This document shows, one piece after another, positions 1-7,299 of a DNA stretch of 52,651 nucleotides. The stretch spans positions 1 to 52,651 of the IMG/VR virus record IMGVR_UViG_3300025508_000025; one strand, given 5' to 3'. Each line of letters opens with the position of its first letter. Position 1 is the stretch's first letter. The position numbers and the translations under genes were made by a program. A model generated the notes under the pieces. That model was not told the origin of the DNA. It ran no database searches and saw nothing but the letters and a program-made list of their open reading frames with translations. This stretch comes from a virus.

Positions 1-117
1 ACTTCAACAGCAGCAGAATTAAATTTTAGTGATGGAGTAACTTCCAACATACAAACCCAGCTTGATACAAAAGCTACAACAGGTAAAGCTATTGCTATGG
101 CTTTAGTCTTTGGTTAA
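1..117 (+). CDS. C-terminal end of a small structural protein (continues from 52481)
   Basis: This is an open frame entering at base 1 and ending at TAA 115-117, giving 38 residues that begin TSTAAELNFSDGV. The stretch resembles the 'AELN.-DGVTSNIQTQLDxK' repeats common in phage tail fibre and neck proteins, and it ends in KAIAMALVFG, a tail end I associate with small marine-phage virion proteins. The frame matches the frame that leaves the right edge at 52651, so both pieces are probably one 95-residue protein cut by the linearisation point. The next gene starts 16 bp downstream behind an AGGAGA ribosome site. Confidence 0.7.
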   Translation, partial: TSTAAELNFSDGVTSNIQTQLDTKATTGKAIAMALVFG

Positions 118-132
118 ACTTAGGAGAATATT

Positions 133-498
133 ATGGCAAATCCAAATCTAGTAGCAGTAACCTCGATATACGGAAAAAGTATACAGGGAGCTTTAACTAC
201 TACAGTAACAACCGACTTATTGACTTGTGCAAGTAACAAGTTACTTAAAGTTAATACCATTATTGTTGCAAATATTGATGGTACAAATGCAGCAACTGTA
301 ACAATGGGAATCATTAAAAGTGGTGGCTCAGTAGTTTTATTTGCTTCTACCATTTCTGTTCCAGCAGATGCAACCTTGGTTTTGATTGATAAAAACTCTA
401 GTTTTTACCTTCAAGAAGGAGACATCTTAGAGGGTGGTGCAGGTGCAAACTCAGATTTGACCTACACCATTAGTTACGAAGAATTAGATGACGCTTAA
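133..498 (+). CDS. Small beta-rich virion protein, unknown role
   Basis: The product has 121 residues and starts at an ATG behind AGGAGA. It is rich in Val, Thr, Ala and Ile with few charges, and the alternating pattern (TIIVANIDGTNAATVTMGII) suggests a beta sandwich. Its layout resembles the 112-residue product at 12862..13200, also a short Val/Thr/Ala protein with a 'VANxxGxxxTxxxxI' stretch, so the two may share a fold. It lies among virion genes between capsid and tail-fibre genes; a decoration or tail-attachment role is an inference. No catalytic motif is visible. Confidence 0.7.
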   Translation: MANPNLVAVTSIYGKSIQGALTTTVTTDLLTCASNKLLKVNTIIVANIDGTNAATVTMGIIKSGGSVVLFASTISVPADATLVLIDKNSSFYLQEGDILEGGAGANSDLTYTISYEELDDA

Positions 499-512
499 GG
501 AGGTATTTAATT

Positions 513-977
513 ATGGCTCACTTTGCAGAACTTAATTCAAGCAACGAAGTATTACAAGTAATAGTAATATCCAACGATGATGTAGATGCCAATGGTGGCG
601 ATGAATCTGCTCAAGCAGAAACATTTGTAGCATCAATCGTTCCATACGGAACAGGTGGTGCTGCTTGGAAACAAACTTCATACAACAATAACTTTAGAAA
701 ACAATACGCAGGTATTGGGGATACTTATGATTCCTCTTTAAATATGTTTATATCCCCTCAACCTTATTCTTCTTGGTCTTTAGACTCTAATGGAGATTGG
801 AAAGCACCAGTTACTTATCCAAGTGTATCTGAGATAGGAAGTTTGACAGTATTCCCTACTTGGGATGAACCTAATCTTCGATGGCTTGGTTCTACTTGGT
901 CCGATAATTTTCCAGGTGCTGGAACAGAAACAAAATACACATGGGATGCCTCTAATACGCAATGGAATGAGGTCTAA
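513..977 (+). CDS. Conserved marine-phage structural protein (MAHFAEL family)
   Basis: The product has 154 residues with a strong AAGGAGG site upstream. The start MAHFAELNSSNEVLQVIVIS resembles a family of small proteins in marine T4-like and other phages that begin 'MAHFA.l...n.V..VivV' and are found with virion genes. The C-terminal half is rich in Trp, Tyr and Pro (several W-x-S/D motifs), typical of small surface beta domains. It is followed after 2 bp by two glycine-rich adhesin-like genes, which supports a place in the tail or fibre region. The exact function is unknown. Confidence 0.7.
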   Translation: MAHFAELNSSNEVLQVIVISNDDVDANGGDESAQAETFVASIVPYGTGGAAWKQTSYNNNFRKQYAGIGDTYDSSLNMFISPQPYSSWSLDSNGDWKAPVTYPSVSEIGSLTVFPTWDEPNLRWLGSTWSDNFPGAGTETKYTWDASNTQWNEV

Positions 978-979
978 CC

Positions 980-1903
980 ATGGCTAATTCTAATGGTGGA
1001 GTAGTAGGTGTTGATAACCCAGCAGTCGTTCAACCTGAAGTTATAACAACTTTTAATTCTAGTGGTACTTTAACGACTGCTCCATATACAACAGCAGTCG
1101 AACACTTGGTTATCGCAGGTGGAGGAGGCGGTGGTGGTATATATTATGCAGGAGGCGGAGGAGCTGGTGGTTATTTAACAGCCACAGGAAATCCAGTATC
1201 AGGTGGCTCACCTTACCCAGTTACAGTTGGAGCAGGTGGAGCAGCAGGTGGTCCTGGTTCTGTTGGAGCTAAAGGTAGTAATTCAGTTTTAGGAACACCC
1301 TCTGCAATTACTTCAGTAGGCGGTGGTTATGGTGCTAATGGAAGTCCTTCTCCAGGTGGACCTGGAGGTTCAGGTGGTGGTGGTGGCGGATTTAGCGCAC
1401 CTGGTTCTGTTGGTGGTAATGCAGAATCAGGTCAAGGTAACGCTGGAGGAAATGCTCCTACAACAGGCTCAAATGATTCATCAGGTGCAGGTGGAGGTGG
1501 TGCAGGTGCAGTTGGATCAAATGCAACCCCAAGTCCAGGACCAAACGCTAGTTTATCAGGCGGTGCTGGTGGTGCAGGATTAGCAAGTTCAATTACAGGT
1601 GCATCTGTTACAAGAGCAGGTGGCGGTGGTGGCGGTGGTTATTTTTCAGCAGCAGGTGGTGCTGGTGGTACTGGTGGTGGCGGAAATGGAAATGGACCTG
1701 GAGCAGATTCAGTAACCGCAGGTACAGCTAATACAGGGGGTGGTGGTGGCGGTGCTATGCACGCAAGTTATGCACCACCTAATGGAGCAGCAGGTGGCTC
1801 AGGTGTCGTTATTGTTAAAGAAGCTGCAGGTTCTAATGTAGGGTCAGGAATATGGGATATGAATTCAGTATACGATGCTGTAAAAGCAGGAACATGGGTG
1901 TAA
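980..1903 (+). CDS. Glycine-rich tail adhesin-like protein, copy 1
   Basis: The product has 307 residues. A short N-terminal segment (VITTFNSSGT) leads into about 230 residues dominated by Gly, Ala and Ser in runs such as GGGGGGG and AGGAGG. It closes with a non-repetitive tail, GSGIWDMNSVYDAVKAGTWV. Glycine-rich phage adhesins of the gp38 type fold as packed polyglycine-II helices and bind host receptors; applying that model here is inference from composition. The neighbouring gene at 1905 shares the N-terminal motif, the GSGVVIV segment and the W..V..W-V C-terminus, so the two are paralogues. The strong repetition makes it prone to recombination and rapid change. Confidence 0.75.
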   Translation: MANSNGGVVGVDNPAVVQPEVITTFNSSGTLTTAPYTTAVEHLVIAGGGGGGGIYYAGGGGAGGYLTATGNPVSGGSPYPVTVGAGGAAGGPGSVGAKGSNSVLGTPSAITSVGGGYGANGSPSPGGPGGSGGGGGGFSAPGSVGGNAESGQGNAGGNAPTTGSNDSSGAGGGGAGAVGSNATPSPGPNASLSGGAGGAGLASSITGASVTRAGGGGGGGYFSAAGGAGGTGGGGNGNGPGADSVTAGTANTGGGGGGAMHASYAPPNGAAGGSGVVIVKEAAGSNVGSGIWDMNSVYDAVKAGTWV

Positions 1904-1904
1904 T

Positions 1905-2852
1905 ATGCCAAGATTAATCGGAGCAGCACAAGCAGTAACTTCACAAACCCAAGATGCAGTTATAACCACATTTAATTCTTCAGGTACATTTGCAGCCGCA
2001 TCACTTACAACAAATGCTTGGGTATTAGCTGTAGCAGGTGGAGCAGGAGGTGCTGCTCAAGGTTCAGGTGGAGGAGCAGGTGGGTATTATGAAGTACCCT
2101 CCCACCCTGTGCCTCAAAGTCCAGTACCTGTAACAGTAGGCGCAGGCGGAGTAGGTGGCGCACCTCAAGGTGCAGGTGGAACTAACGAAAATATGAGAGG
2201 TAAAGCTGGTGGTAATTCAATTTTTGGAGCAGCTTCTCCACTTACAGCAGTAGGTGGTGGGGGTGGAGTTAGAGGAGTTTCAGGCACACCAATAGCAGGA
2301 CAAGATGGTGGTTCAGGCGGAGGAGGTTACCGAGGTGGACCTAGTGCAGTTGCTGGAGGAACAGCAACTTCAGGACAAGGAAACGCTGGAGGTTCAGCTA
2401 TAGCTGGAAACACAGGTGGCGGTGGTGGAGCTGGTGCTGTAGGTGGTACTGCTGGTACTCTTTCTCCATATACTTATCTTGGCGGTGTTGGAGGTGCAGG
2501 AGCATCATCTGATATTTCAGGCTCGTCTGTTACTCGTGGAGGTGGAGGTGGAGGTGGATTTGCAGAAGCACCATGGACAGCAGCAGGTGGTTCAGGTGGC
2601 GGTGGTAAAAGTGATAGATACGCTTCAGATGCTACTCCAGATGTTCCAGCAACACGAGCAGTAGCAGGTACTGTAAATACAGGTGGAGGTGGTGGTTCAA
2701 CAGCAACTGAAGCAGGTGGTTCAGCAAGAGGAAGCGCAGGTGGTTCAGGGGTTGTTATAGTAAATGAACCTGCAATAGACCAAACACTGGCATCAAGTTG
2801 TTGGGATTTAAGACAAGTTTTTAGACAAATTAAAGCTGACGATTGGGTTTAA
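1905..2852 (+). CDS. Glycine-rich tail adhesin-like protein, copy 2
   Basis: The product has 315 residues and starts 1 bp after the previous stop. It has the same plan as the gene at 980: DAVITTFNSSGTF near the start, a long Gly/Ala/Ser body, GSGVVIV near residue 285, and a terminal SCWDLRQVFRQIKADDWV that matches copy 1 at spaced W, V and WV positions. The repetitive middles differ in detail, as expected for duplicated receptor-binding proteins diverging under host pressure. A role at the fibre tip is inferred from composition and position. Confidence 0.75.
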   Translation: MPRLIGAAQAVTSQTQDAVITTFNSSGTFAAASLTTNAWVLAVAGGAGGAAQGSGGGAGGYYEVPSHPVPQSPVPVTVGAGGVGGAPQGAGGTNENMRGKAGGNSIFGAASPLTAVGGGGGVRGVSGTPIAGQDGGSGGGGYRGGPSAVAGGTATSGQGNAGGSAIAGNTGGGGGAGAVGGTAGTLSPYTYLGGVGGAGASSDISGSSVTRGGGGGGGFAEAPWTAAGGSGGGGKSDRYASDATPDVPATRAVAGTVNTGGGGGSTATEAGGSARGSAGGSGVVIVNEPAIDQTLASSCWDLRQVFRQIKADDWV

Positions 2853-2866
2853 ATAAGATATAAATT

Positions 2867-3487
2867 TTGAATTTAAAATATTACTACTGGTACTTTCAAT
2901 CGGTTATACCTGAAAGAATATGTGACGATATTGTTCGTTATGGCAAAGAGCAAGAAAAAGAAACTGCTATTACAGGCAACTTTGGTAAAGATAAGCTCAC
3001 CAAACTAGAACTTAAAAACATTCAAAAGAAACGCAAGTCTGATGTTGTGTGGATGAATGACCGATGGATATACAAAGAAATACAACCCTACATACATCAA
3101 GCAAATGCTAGTGCTGATTGGAATTTTGAATGGGATTGGTCAGAATCTTGTCAATTTACTGAATACAAGAAAGGTCAATTTTACGATTGGCATTGTGACT
3201 CATACGAAGAACCTTATAACCAACCTGATAATGCTAACGCACATGGTAAATTAAGAAAACTTAGTATGACTGTATCGCTTACCGATCCTGATGAATACGA
3301 AGGTGGAGATTTAGAGTTTGATTTTAGAAACACAGATGAAGGCTCTCAGCCAAGAATATGTGAAGAAATTAGAAAGAAGGGTAGCGTAATAGTTTTTCCT
3401 TCTTTTGTTTGGCATAGAGTTAAACCAGTCACCAAAGGCATACGACACTCTTTAGTATGTTGGAATTTAGGATACCCATTTAGATGA
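2867..3487 (+). CDS. 2OG-Fe(II) oxygenase (prolyl-hydroxylase-like), copy 1
   Basis: The product has 206 residues. The start is TTG; no earlier ATG fits, and the ribosome site is weak. Iron ligands are seen as H109-x-D111 (FYDWHCDSY) and H183 (VWHRVKP), with R193 ten residues later where 2-oxoglutarate is bound. This is the canonical double-stranded beta-helix dioxygenase set. Related phage proteins are called PKHD or prolyl 4-hydroxylase-like. The substrate is unknown: a virion protein, a host protein or DNA are all possible. The stop overlaps the ATG of a second, different oxygenase (ATGA), so the two are translationally coupled. Confidence 0.85.
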   Translation: MNLKYYYWYFQSVIPERICDDIVRYGKEQEKETAITGNFGKDKLTKLELKNIQKKRKSDVVWMNDRWIYKEIQPYIHQANASADWNFEWDWSESCQFTEYKKGQFYDWHCDSYEEPYNQPDNANAHGKLRKLSMTVSLTDPDEYEGGDLEFDFRNTDEGSQPRICEEIRKKGSVIVFPSFVWHRVKPVTKGIRHSLVCWNLGYPFR

Positions 3488-4104
3488 GCTTTGAAAAAAA
3501 TAAATACCAAGTAATTAAAGGTGCTATATCAACAGAGTTAGCAGATTTTTGTTATCAATACTTTTTAAACAAAAGAGCTGTTGCAAGGCACTTGTTTGAT
3601 GAAAGGTATGTATCACAATTTACTGAATATTTTGGGGTATGGAACGATACACAAATACCAGAAACTTATTCTCATTACGCAGACATAGTAATGGAAACTT
3701 TATTACAAAAGGTTAAACCTGTAATGGAAAAAGAATCAGGACTCAAACTTACTGAAACTTATTCATACGCTAGAATCTATAAAAAAGGTGACGAGTTAAA
3801 AAGACACAAAGACAGATACTCATGTGAAATATCTACTACTATGCACTTAGGCGGAGATGCTTGGTCTATATTTTTAGAGCCATCAGGAGAAGAAGGCAAA
3901 GATGGCATAAAGGTCAAACTAGAAGCAGGTGATATGCTTATGTATCGTGGTTGTGACCTAGAGCATTGGCGTGAACCATTTAAAGGTAAAGATTGTGGAC
4001 AAGTATTTTTGCACTACAATGATAAAAATGGTAAAAATGCTAAAGAAAATAAATTTGATGGCAGACCTATAATTGGCTTACCAAGTTATTTTAAACAAAT
4101 TTAA
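3484..4104 (+). CDS. 2OG-Fe(II) oxygenase-like protein, copy 2
   Basis: The product has 206 residues, the same length as the upstream oxygenase but with little similarity outside the fold. H108-x-D110 (RHKDRYS) and H151 (LEHWREPF) fit the metal triad, and the DMLMYRGCDLEHWREPF stretch is typical of this superfamily. The 2-oxoglutarate-binding basic residue is less obvious, because CGQVFLHY follows where an Arg is often found. The gene begins inside the stop of its neighbour. A shared or consecutive modification of one target is possible but not shown. Confidence 0.75.
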   Translation: MSFEKNKYQVIKGAISTELADFCYQYFLNKRAVARHLFDERYVSQFTEYFGVWNDTQIPETYSHYADIVMETLLQKVKPVMEKESGLKLTETYSYARIYKKGDELKRHKDRYSCEISTTMHLGGDAWSIFLEPSGEEGKDGIKVKLEAGDMLMYRGCDLEHWREPFKGKDCGQVFLHYNDKNGKNAKENKFDGRPIIGLPSYFKQI

Positions 4105-4108
4105 TATT

Positions 4109-4207
4109 ATGATGATGTATGAAATTTTTAATTTAGTTATAAGTGTATCTGTTCTTACAGGTACTATTGTTTTATTAATGGGTGATAATAATAATCACTC
4201 TATTTAG
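4109..4207 (+). CDS. Very small single-pass membrane protein
   Basis: The product has 32 residues (MMMYEIFNLVISVSVL...), almost all of it one hydrophobic helix followed by a short polar tail (GDNNNHSI). It sits between two genes in the same direction with a 4-bp gap upstream, and the next gene follows behind GGAGAG. Tiny membrane proteins in this position often assist lysis, but nothing specific is recognised. The start could be any of three consecutive ATG codons. Confidence 0.5.
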   Translation: MMMYEIFNLVISVSVLTGTIVLLMGDNNNHSI

Positions 4208-4216
4208 GAGAGAAGT

Positions 4217-4324
4217 ATGGATATTTTAATACCAGCAGCAATAATTACAGCAGTAGCTCTTGCTTCAATAAGAAAATTTAAACCTGAGCTTTGGGTGCAA
4301 ATTAAATCAAAGTTTAAAAAATAA
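4217..4324 (+). CDS. Very small membrane protein with basic tail
   Basis: The product has 35 residues, starting at an ATG behind AGGAGAG. Residues 3-18 (ILIPAAIITAVALASI) form a hydrophobic helix and the rest is basic (RKFKPELWVQIKSKFKK). This topology, one helix and a positive cytoplasmic tail, fits a small inner-membrane peptide. It lies in a run of four tiny genes before the first recognisable basic proteins. Function unknown. Confidence 0.5.
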   Translation: MDILIPAAIITAVALASIRKFKPELWVQIKSKFKK

Positions 4325-4325
4325 T

Positions 4326-4505
4326 ATGAATTGGTTTAAAAAATTTATAAAGTTTATTACACCCCCATCTCTTACAGAAAAAGTTGTTGTTAGAGCTAGG
4401 ACTAAAAAAGGTCGTTACATTGCTGATGATCCAACAACTATAGAAAATGAAGCCTATAAAAAAGTTTTAAGAAAAAAACCTGTAAAAAAATCTAAAAAAA
4501 AATAA
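4326..4505 (+). CDS. Small basic protein
   Basis: The product has 59 residues; its ATG overlaps the preceding stop region by one base spacing (TAATATG). It starts MNWFKKFIKFITPP, which could form an amphipathic or membrane-surface helix, and ends in a very Lys-rich tail (RKKPVKKSKKK). The MNWF start also occurs at 9527. Nucleic-acid or membrane-surface binding is plausible from charge alone. The gene was recognised by tight packing and in-frame length, not by family. Confidence 0.5.
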   Translation: MNWFKKFIKFITPPSLTEKVVVRARTKKGRYIADDPTTIENEAYKKVLRKKPVKKSKKK

Positions 4506-4506
4506 C

Positions 4507-4692
4507 ATGGCTACCACAAAAGAATCTTTTGCTAAAATAGAAGCACACGAAAGAGAGTGCACTATTAGGTACGAAAACATTGAAAAAAGATTAGATCAAG
4601 GACAAATAAGATTTAACAAGTTAGAAAATATGATCTGGGGATTATATGTTCTTCTTATTGCATCAGGTGTTCTTGCAGGAATGTTCGGATGA
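4507..4692 (+). CDS. Small protein with C-terminal membrane helix
   Basis: The product has 61 residues. Residues 1-40 form a charged helix (AKIEAHERECTIRYENIEKRLDQGQIRFNKLE) and residues 43-60 a membrane segment (IWGLYVLLIASGVLAGMF). I recall near-identical layouts in marine and roseobacter phages and in XhlA-like proteins linked to lysis. The C-terminal helix suggests a tail-anchored protein with its coiled coil in the cytoplasm. It overlaps the next gene by 4 bp. Confidence 0.65.
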   Translation: MATTKESFAKIEAHERECTIRYENIEKRLDQGQIRFNKLENMIWGLYVLLIASGVLAGMFG

Positions 4693-4871
4693 GTAGAGCT
4701 AAAAAATCAACAGTAAATAAAGCAGGTAATTATACAAAACCTGCTATGCGTAAAAGAATATTTAGTCGAATTAAATCAGGAAGCAAAGGTGGTGGAGCTG
4801 GACAATGGTCTGCTCGTAAAGCACAAATGTTAGCAAAAGCATATAAAAAAGCAGGTGGCGGATATAAGTAA
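4689..4871 (+). CDS. Small basic protein of a widespread marine-phage family
   Basis: The product has 60 residues and is strongly basic (Lys, Arg, Gly). It contains NKAGNYTKPAMRKRIFSRIK and GQWSARKAQMLAKAYKKAGG, a pattern I recognise from many marine phages where it sits near lysis and virion genes. The charge suggests nucleic-acid binding or packaging with DNA; the function is not established. Start and stop overlap both neighbours, supporting translational coupling. Confidence 0.65.
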   Translation: MSRAKKSTVNKAGNYTKPAMRKRIFSRIKSGSKGGGAGQWSARKAQMLAKAYKKAGGGYK

Positions 4872-5551
4872 TGTCTTACTTAATCAGCAATATACCGCAT
4901 TTTAAATGTTGGGTTAGAAAGGAATTTACTACTAATCATCAACATGGTCATGGAGAATACTTACACGCATTAGCAATAGCTGTAAATACTATTCCAGATA
5001 GGTCATTAAGTTTTCAAGTAGTTTTTACTGGATGTGAAGCTGAAGATGATGAATCTAATATACATGGTGGTGCAATGTGGGCAAGAATGCCTATACAAGC
5101 TCTTGTAGCAGATATACCTGTTGCAGAGTGGGCATTGCCTATGGAAGATCATTTAGCTCAACCTTGGGACTGTGAGGCTAGAAATCATTCTGTAATTGTC
5201 ATGGATAGAGTTAGCTCTAGTCCTTGGATATGCAAAATTAATAATAATTTTTATAAAGGCAAATATTTATTTACTGTAGATTATACTGATAATTCTATTG
5301 CTGATTGTCCTGCACAACATAAACAATCTCATGTTATATATATTACAGAAGATTGTGAATGGAAAGGCAATATAGTAGCACTTCCAAATAATAGAGTTAG
5401 AGCTACTAGTCCTGCTTTATGGGTTACAGGAGAAGGTCCTCCAGACTTTGCTCCATCACAACACATACATTCAGCAGAAGGTCATGAAAGTTACTTAGAC
5501 CCATTAACAACATTTAACAACTTATATAGTGAACAAATTGAGGAAGATTAA
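4871..5551 (+). CDS. Conserved hypothetical protein
   Basis: The product has 226 residues with no signal peptide or membrane segment. It is rich in His, Trp and Asp (NHQHGHGEYLHALAIAVN near residue 22, HIHSAEGHESYLDP near the end), which could bind metal. No known catalytic pattern is seen. The internal segment VTGEGPPDFAPSQHIHSAEGHES looks conserved in character. It is embedded between two small basic-protein genes with single-base overlaps, so it is certainly part of the same operon. Confidence 0.6.
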   Translation: MSYLISNIPHFKCWVRKEFTTNHQHGHGEYLHALAIAVNTIPDRSLSFQVVFTGCEAEDDESNIHGGAMWARMPIQALVADIPVAEWALPMEDHLAQPWDCEARNHSVIVMDRVSSSPWICKINNNFYKGKYLFTVDYTDNSIADCPAQHKQSHVIYITEDCEWKGNIVALPNNRVRATSPALWVTGEGPPDFAPSQHIHSAEGHESYLDPLTTFNNLYSEQIEED

Positions 5552-5793
5552 TGCCATTAAAAAAATCACAAAGGTCTTTAAAGCGTTGGACTAAACAAAA
5601 ATGGACAACTCCTAGCGGAAAAAAATCTTCTAAAACTGGTGAAGTTTATGCACCAAAAGCTCAAATAGATAGACTTAAATCAACCTCTAAAGGCAGAAGT
5701 AAACTTGCGGCAGCTAACAGAAAAAAAAGACAAGCTACTGCTAAAGGCAAACAACACGCTAGACATGGTTTACACAAAGGAAAGAAAAGATAA
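5551..5793 (+). CDS. Small highly basic protein (DUF5872-like)
   Basis: The product has 80 residues, about one third Lys or Arg. KRWTKQKWTTPSGKKSSKTGEVYAPK followed by KGRSKLAAANRKKRQATAKGKQHARHG matches a family of small phage proteins I know as DUF5872-like; that name is from memory. A role in binding phage or host DNA is inferred from charge. It overlaps the nuclease gene that follows by one base. Confidence 0.65.
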   Translation: MPLKKSQRSLKRWTKQKWTTPSGKKSSKTGEVYAPKAQIDRLKSTSKGRSKLAAANRKKRQATAKGKQHARHGLHKGKKR

Positions 5794-6218
5794 TGTATGA
5801 ATATGGTTGCACAGTTACTAGGGTGGTTGATGGCGATACTGTTGATGTTATTCTTGATCTTGGTTTTTCTATTCTTCACAAGTGTCGTGTTCGTCTTTAC
5901 GGCATTGATACACCTGAATCAAGAACAAGAGATAAAGATGAAAAAGCTAGAGGAAAATTAGCTTCAAAGTATTTAAGTGATGCTATTCACAATGGCACTA
6001 AAGTAGTATTAAGATCAAAGTTAAAAGATTCTAAAGGCAAGTATGGTCGTGTATTAGGGGAAATTATCGTAGATGACATTAACATTAATGTATCTATGAT
6101 AGAAAACTATTTAGCTGTTGAATATCATGGACAAAGTAAAAATGATATTGAATCAGAACATTTAGTAAATAGAAACAAACTTATAGAACTAGGAGTATTT
6201 ACCCCAAATGAAAAATAA
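5793..6218 (+). CDS. Staphylococcal-nuclease-like (thermonuclease) protein
   Basis: The product has 141 residues, matching a single SNase domain. The active-site set is complete and nearly in the classical numbering: R34, D39-T40-x-E42 in VRLYGIDTPE, and R86 in GKYGRVLGE. VDGDTVDV near residue 12 is the usual N-terminal motif. No signal peptide is seen, so it acts in the cytoplasm or is carried in the particle. The likely reaction is calcium-dependent DNA/RNA hydrolysis to 3'-phosphates. Host DNA breakdown or entry defence are possible uses. Confidence 0.88.
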   Translation: MYEYGCTVTRVVDGDTVDVILDLGFSILHKCRVRLYGIDTPESRTRDKDEKARGKLASKYLSDAIHNGTKVVLRSKLKDSKGKYGRVLGEIIVDDININVSMIENYLAVEYHGQSKNDIESEHLVNRNKLIELGVFTPNEK

Positions 6219-7299
6219 TATTTACCAGTCAATTATATTTTTAGGAATTATATTTTCTGCAAATGCATTTGCTCAATCATCACAGCAATCTGGTACAGCT
6301 TGTGTCAATGGTTCTCAGTATTGCGAAAACAATAGTTTAGATACAGTCAATACAACTACAACTACTAATACAAATACAAATACAAATAATAATACGAATA
6401 CCAACACTTCAACTGCGACTAACACAAACAATAATTCTAATACTAATGTTTCTACAAACACCAATACTTCAACGAATACAAACGCAAACACCAATCAAAA
6501 TACGAATTTGAATACGAATGTAAATACTTCTACAGCTAATTCAACTTCAAACAATACTAATACAAATAATAATGTTAATACCTCTACATCTAACTCAACA
6601 GTTAATTCTACTGTTAATCAGAATGTAAATAATACAAACAACAGCACTTCAAATAACACCAATCAAAACACAAATGTTAATCAGTCTACATCTCAAAGTG
6701 ATGTAAAAACTGACAATAAAAATGTTAACGAAAATAATAGTAAGTCTGATAACACTAATCGAAACATTAATGAATCTAATTCAACTCAAACGATTAATCA
6801 GAATGTTAAAAGCGAAGCACCACCTGCTTCAGCTATTGCTCCAAGCATTATGAGTTATAGCCAAGACCTTTGCACAGTAGGAAGATCAGCAGCTTTCCAA
6901 GGGCAAATTTTTGGTTTTTCAGGTGGTAAAACTGTTACAGATCAAAACTGTGAAAGGTTAAAACTGTCTAAATATCTGTACGACATGGGTATGAAAGTAG
7001 CATCAGTTGCCTTGTTATGCCAAGACGAAAGAGTATTTAAAGCAATGAGAATGGCAGGTACGCCATGTCCATATGAAGGCAAGATAGGTAAAGAAGCATC
7101 GGCAGAATGGGATAAAAATAAATCTAAAAGACCTGATGTAAAAGATGCAGAAGAAGAATATATTAAACAATGTACATATGAATCTAATCCAAACAGAGAT
7201 AAGATTAATAAAGATATTGTTGGTGCAGTTAAAGTTATGTATACACGAAAAACTAAAACAACAAAACAATGCAAAAAAGAGTTTTATTCTACGCAATAG
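6208..7299 (+). CDS. Secreted Asn/Thr-repeat protein with C-terminal Cys domain
   Basis: The product has 363 residues. Residues 1-22 are a clear signal peptide (NIYQSIIFLGIIFSANAFAQ). About residues 45-200 are almost only Asn, Thr and Ser in NTNTN-type repeats. The C-terminal 160 residues are ordinary sequence with several Cys and a basic end. The repeats are probably extended and may act as a stalk or spacer. Export of a phage protein with a Sec signal is unusual outside lysis; a cell-envelope or particle-surface role is inference. The gene overlaps the following secreted-protein gene by 31 bp, so the two are probably a functional pair. Confidence 0.75.
   Translation: MKNNIYQSIIFLGIIFSANAFAQSSQQSGTACVNGSQYCENNSLDTVNTTTTTNTNTNTNNNTNTNTSTATNTNNNSNTNVSTNTNTSTNTNANTNQNTNLNTNVNTSTANSTSNNTNTNNNVNTSTSNSTVNSTVNQNVNNTNNSTSNNTNQNTNVNQSTSQSDVKTDNKNVNENNSKSDNTNRNINESNSTQTINQNVKSEAPPASAIAPSIMSYSQDLCTVGRSAAFQGQIFGFSGGKTVTDQNCERLKLSKYLYDMGMKVASVALLCQDERVFKAMRMAGTPCPYEGKIGKEASAEWDKNKSKRPDVKDAEEEYIKQCTYESNPNRDKINKDIVGAVKVMYTRKTKTTKQCKKEFYSTQ

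Noticed and set aside
1323-1583. Frames inside the glycine-rich genes (for example 86 codons at 1323 and 73 at 2443)
   Set aside because: Shifted reading of GGT/GCA repeats gives Val/Leu/Gln-rich nonsense; the glycine frame has start, stop and conserved ends.
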